Assembly (NCBI GenBank): GCA_003487005.1
Contig: DNFG01000325.1
Location: forward strand, 1-13,912
Length of the DNA: 13,912 bases
DNA from: Bryobacterales bacterium
GTDB lineage: Bacteria > Acidobacteriota > Terriglobia > Bryobacterales > Bryobacteraceae
Direction: 5' to 3'
This document shows positions 7,737 to 13,912 of the stretch, in pieces (positions within the stretch are counted from its first letter, which is position 1; every line of letters starts with the position of its first letter). Both the position numbers and the translations under genes were made by a program. Under the pieces are notes generated by a model, which made no database searches, was not told the DNA's origin, and saw nothing but the letters and a program-made list of their open reading frames with translations.

Positions 7737-7937
7737 GTGATCATCGGCCTCATCGGCGGCCTCATCCCGGTCCTGCAGGGCTGGATGTTCGGTGTGCCCG
7801 GCCTTATTCTGCTCGCCCGCCACTTCAAGTGGGCCCGGCGACTGCTCGATTGGGTCAAATCAAAGTGGGATAACGCGCGCCAGGCGGCTTCGGCGTCCAA
7901 GATCAAGGTCTCCGAAGACGGCCGCAATTCGGGCTGA
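7737..7937 (+). CDS. Small PGPGW-like membrane protein (start uncertain, may extend to 7680-7689)
   Basis: GTG 7737 is the only ATG/GTG/TTG start in this frame and gives 66 residues, but it falls inside the first hydrophobic segment. The frame stays open back to a TAA at 7677, and the 19 extra codons read sensibly (GISPFRKAFEITAGIIL), giving a basic N-terminus and a full first helix. The protein would then have two membrane helices joined by a turn ([18 protein letters not shown]), resembling the PGPGW family of putative transmembrane proteins, followed by a basic amphipathic tail ([21 protein letters not shown]). Its function is unknown. If the long form is real it must start at ATT 7680 or ATC 7689; a -10-like TAAATT (7677-7682) lies exactly 6 bases before the ATC. 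The stop is 5 bases before uvrA, consistent with an operon. Confidence 0.62.
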   Translation: MIIGLIGGLIPVLQGWMFGVPGLILLARHFKWARRLLDWVKSKWDNARQAASASKIKVSEDGRNSG

Positions 7938-7942
7938 ACGCC

Positions 7943-10735
<2,793 letters not shown>

Positions 10736-10753
10736 GGAAGGATTGTCCGCACC

Positions 10754-11530
10754 TTGAACGATCTCACCCCGCAATTTCCCGAATCCGCCCCCGCTCTGAC
10801 CCCATCCCCGGCCAGTGCGTCCGGCCCCGCCTCGCCGGACTACCCCTTCTGGAACTGGCGCGATGCCGCCCTGTTCGCCGGCATGGCGATCCCCTGCTTC
10901 CTCCTCGCCATCGCTCTCACCCAGGGGATCTTCGCCCTCCTGCCGACCAATACCGCCGCCCCCCGCCTGATGACCATGCAGTTCTCCGGCTTCGCCTTCT
11001 GGTTTCTCTGTCTCTATGCCATGCTCCGCGCCCGGTATGGCCAGCCCTTCTGGGCCTCCCTCGCCTGGACCGCCCCCTGGCCCGGCGCCGCCTTCACCCT
11101 CTTCCTCGGTCCCTTGCTCGCTTTCTCGGTTGTCGTCCTCGGTATCCTCCTCCGCACCCCCGAAATCCAGTCCTCCATTCACCTCCTCATGCAGGACCGC
11201 TGGTCCACTCTGCTCATCGGCGTCCTCGCCACCACCCTCGCCCCCCTCTTCGAGGAACTCCTCTTCCGCGGATTCCTCCTCCCCCTCCTCGTCCGCTCCT
11301 TCGGCACCCTTCTCGCCATCCTCCTCTGCAGCCTCCCCTTCACCCTCCTCCACGGCCCTCAATACCAGTGGACCTGGCAGCACCTGCTCCTGCTTTTTTG
11401 CGCTTCCGCCGTCTTCTGCCTCGTCCGCCTCCGAACCGGCTCCACCGCCGCTTCCACCCTCGTTCACGCTACCTATAACCTCACTTTCTTCACCGGCTAC
11501 CTTCTCTCCGGAAAGGGCTTTACCCCCTAA
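10754..11530 (+). CDS. CPBP-family intramembrane glutamic endopeptidase (CAAX/Abi type)
   Basis: The 258-residue protein starts at TTG 10754, with a purine-rich AGGGAAGGA (10734-10742) 11 bases upstream. A Pro/Ser/Ala-rich cytoplasmic N-terminus of about 40 residues is followed by several hydrophobic helices. The three CPBP (CAAX protease and bacteriocin-processing) motifs are present: EELLFRG with Glu167-Glu168 and Arg172, FTLLHGPQ with His200, and VHATYN with His238 and Asn242. These form the membrane-embedded active site, so a working intramembrane protease is expected. Family members process prenylated proteins or peptides or confer bacteriocin self-immunity; nothing near this gene points to a substrate. 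It sits 18 bases after uvrA and 2 bases before mtnA. Confidence 0.9.
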   Translation: MNDLTPQFPESAPALTPSPASASGPASPDYPFWNWRDAALFAGMAIPCFLLAIALTQGIFALLPTNTAAPRLMTMQFSGFAFWFLCLYAMLRARYGQPFWASLAWTAPWPGAAFTLFLGPLLAFSVVVLGILLRTPEIQSSIHLLMQDRWSTLLIGVLATTLAPLFEELLFRGFLLPLLVRSFGTLLAILLCSLPFTLLHGPQYQWTWQHLLLLFCASAVFCLVRLRTGSTAASTLVHATYNLTFFTGYLLSGKGFTP

Positions 11531-11532
11531 TC

Positions 11533-12563
<1,031 letters not shown>

Positions 12564-12567
<4 letters not shown>

Positions 12568-13091
12568 CCCGCCGATCCCTGGCCCTCGCGGCCCTCAGCC
12601 CCCTTCTTGGCCGCCCGCTTGCCGCCGGAGTCTTCGACGGCAAGCGCGCTCCCAGTTTCTCCCTGCCCGACGGCAATCAGAAGTACCACGACATCCTCGA
12701 CTACCGCGGCAAACCCCTCCTGCTCGACTTCATGCTCACCGCGTGCCCCCACTGCACCAGCCTTGCCGCCACCCTCGAACGCGTCAAAAAAGCCCTTCCC
12801 GGCCGCGTGAACATTCTCTCCATCGTCACCCCCCCGGACACCAACCAGACCGTCGCCGCCTTCATAGAAAAGCAGAAAATCACCTCGCCGATCCTCTTCG
12901 ATTGTGGACAAACCGCCGCTTACTACCTCAACGCCACCCCCAAAAACCCCCGCGTCGACCTCCCACAACTCTTCCTTATCGACGCCAAAGGCATCGTCTC
13001 CCAGTCCTGGACCTGGAGCGAGGCCAACAAAGCCATCTTCGAGGGTGACGCCCTCCTCCCCCTCGTCCGCAAACTCGCCGGCGGCGCTTGA
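12564..13091 (+). CDS. Exported TlpA/ResA-like thioredoxin-fold protein
   Basis: The 175-residue protein overlaps mtnA by ATGA. The N-terminus [21 protein letters not shown] is a probable Sec or Tat-like export signal, placing the protein in the periplasm. The mature part starts like AhpC/TSA and TlpA proteins ([13 protein letters not shown]), followed by [16 protein letters not shown]. The redox pair is Cys61-Pro-His-Cys64, the CPHC form also seen in DsbA, which tends to be oxidising. The cis-proline is Pro134 in [13 protein letters not shown]. The fold is complete for the family. Its likely role is thiol-disulfide exchange or delivery, perhaps related to cytochrome assembly as in ResA; the partner is unknown. 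A further Cys (FDCGQ) lies about 50 residues after the active site. A GC hairpin spans its stop codon. Confidence 0.86.
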
Positions 13092-13120
13092 CACCCGCCG
13101 CCCTGTTCCGCAAACTCGCC
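13066..13120 (+). repeat. 14-bp direct repeat flanking the hairpin
   Basis: TCCGCAAACTCGCC occurs at 13066-13079, as part of the last codons of the thioredoxin gene, and again at 13107-13120, just before the ATG of the export gene. The start-to-start distance is 41 bases. Confidence 0.7.
13080..13102 (+). terminator. GC hairpin across the stop of the thioredoxin gene
   Basis: GGCGGCG (13080-13086) and CGCCGCC (13096-13102) form a perfect 7-bp stem with a 9-base loop that contains the TGA stop. No T-run follows, so termination is uncertain. The hairpin is flanked by two copies of a 14-base sequence (13066-13079 and 13107-13120). Confidence 0.35.
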
Positions 13121-13123
13121 TCT

Positions 13124-13912
13124 ATGACGCCCCCGCTCCGCTCTCTCGCCGTCGTCGCCATGCTGACGGCCGCCGCGGGCGCCTTCGCCCAACCCCGCCC
13201 CCCCTCCACCGGGCCCATGCAGGACGCCGGCGCCGCCAACCTTCCGGGCCAGGCGGTCGGCCCCAATGACCTCCTCGCCATCTCCGTCTACGACGCCCCC
13301 GAACTCACCCGCACCGTGCGCGTCTCCTCCGAAGGCTACATCCGCCTCCCCCTCCTCCAGGAGCGAATCCCCGTCTCCGGCAAACGCCCCTCTGAACTCG
13401 AAGACCTGATCGCCGCCCAACTCGTCAAGGAAGGCATTCTCGTCCAACCCGTCGTCATGGTCACCGTCGCCGAATACGCCTCGCGCCCCGTCAGCGTCGT
13501 CGGTGCAGTCAAACGCCCCGTCACCTTCCAGGCCGTCGGCCGCGTCACCCTCCTCGACGCCCTCGCCCGCGCCGAGGGCCTCTCCGAACTAGCCGGTCCC
13601 GAACTCCTTCTCACCCTTCCGCCCAGCCCCGCCCAGGACGCCCGGCCCATCACCCGCCGCCTCCTGCTCCGCGACCTGATGGATGACAACTCCTCCGATC
13701 TGAACATCCTCCTCCACGGAGGCGAGGAGATCCGCGTCCCCGAGGCCCGCAAGATCTTCGTCACCGGCAACGTCAAGAAACCAGGCTCCTTCCCCGTCCG
13801 CGAAGGCAATGAACTCACTGTCATGAAGGCCCGCAAGATCTTCGTCACCGGCAACGTCAAGAAACCAGGCTCCTTCCCCGTCCGCGAAGGCAATGAACTC
13901 ACTGTCATGAAG
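13124..13912 (+). CDS. Polysaccharide export protein, Wza/SLBB type (3' partial)
   Basis: The frame from ATG 13124 runs past the window end (263 residues seen). The signal peptide is MTPPLRSLAVVAMLTAAAGA, with likely cleavage after AFA before QPRPP; there is no lipobox cysteine, unlike classical Wza. Residues about 45-120 are the poly_export domain (VGPNDLLAISVYDAPEL, then GYIRLPLLQERIPVSG and ELEDLIAAQLVKEG). SLBB-type segments follow: one from about 120 (RPVSVVGAVKRPVTF, TLLDALARAEGLSELAG) and a second from 208 (ARKIFVTGNVKKPGSFPV). The protein would form the periplasmic/outer-membrane channel that exports capsule or exopolysaccharide. The rest of the locus, such as a Wzc-like kinase and glycosyltransferases, probably lies to the right. 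An exact 84-base repeat doubles residues 208-235 as 236-263 and may be an assembly error. Confidence 0.92.
   Translation, partial: MTPPLRSLAVVAMLTAAAGAFAQPRPPSTGPMQDAGAANLPGQAVGPNDLLAISVYDAPELTRTVRVSSEGYIRLPLLQERIPVSGKRPSELEDLIAAQLVKEGILVQPVVMVTVAEYASRPVSVVGAVKRPVTFQAVGRVTLLDALARAEGLSELAGPELLLTLPPSPAQDARPITRRLLLRDLMDDNSSDLNILLHGGEEIRVPEARKIFVTGNVKKPGSFPVREGNELTVMKARKIFVTGNVKKPGSFPVREGNELTVMK
13745..13912 (+). repeat. Exact 84-bp tandem duplication at the window edge
   Basis: Bases 13745-13828 and 13829-13912 are identical by eye and in frame (28 codons each, starting GCCCGCAAGATC and ending GTCATGAAG). The second copy ends exactly at the last base of the window. It breaks the second SLBB domain of the export protein. 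Confidence 0.95.

Overview
The window is high-GC bacterial chromosome, clearly above 60% G+C by eye. It is densely packed, and every supported gene lies on the + strand. The style suggests an Acidobacteriota relative of the Solibacter/Bryobacteraceae type: many NNC codons, a membrane-anchored Ser/Thr kinase, large carboxypeptidase-regulatory-like outer-membrane proteins, GTG and TTG starts, and weak or absent Shine-Dalgarno sites. That assignment is inference from style, not from a marker gene.

Layout. Positions 1-2695 hold a surface or secretion pair: a 5'-truncated, probable outer-membrane beta-barrel protein with two C-terminal beta-sandwich domains, overlapped by 4 bases by a small secreted protein. 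A GC-rich hairpin follows. Positions 2850-3833 carry an exported alpha/beta hydrolase whose codon usage (third-position G) differs sharply from its neighbours. Positions 3880-5514 encode a Ser/Thr protein kinase with its membrane domain at the N-terminus. About 108 bases without a convincing gene follow, holding a hairpin and a tRNA-like fragment. From about 5623 to 13091 there is a tight run of seven genes: folC (folate), a PlsC-type acyltransferase (phospholipid), a small PGPGW-like membrane protein, uvrA (nucleotide excision repair), a CPBP-family intramembrane protease, mtnA (methionine salvage) and a TlpA-like thioredoxin. The window ends inside a Wza-type polysaccharide export gene.

The genes do not form one pathway. 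The folC-to-tlpA run looks like a housekeeping block held together by co-directional packing (gaps of 2-22 bases and one ATGA overlap). The flanks deal with the cell surface: an outer-membrane barrel and its partner at the left, polysaccharide export at the right.

I see no CRISPR array, insertion sequence, complete tRNA, rRNA or prophage gene, and no convincing new multi-gene system. The points most worth checking are an exact 84-base in-frame tandem duplication that ends exactly at the window edge, a small membrane gene whose conserved-looking N-terminus has no ATG/GTG/TTG start, -10-like hexamers set 6-7 bases before three starts (possible leaderless transcripts), the foreign-looking codon usage of the hydrolase, and the barrel plus secreted-protein pair.
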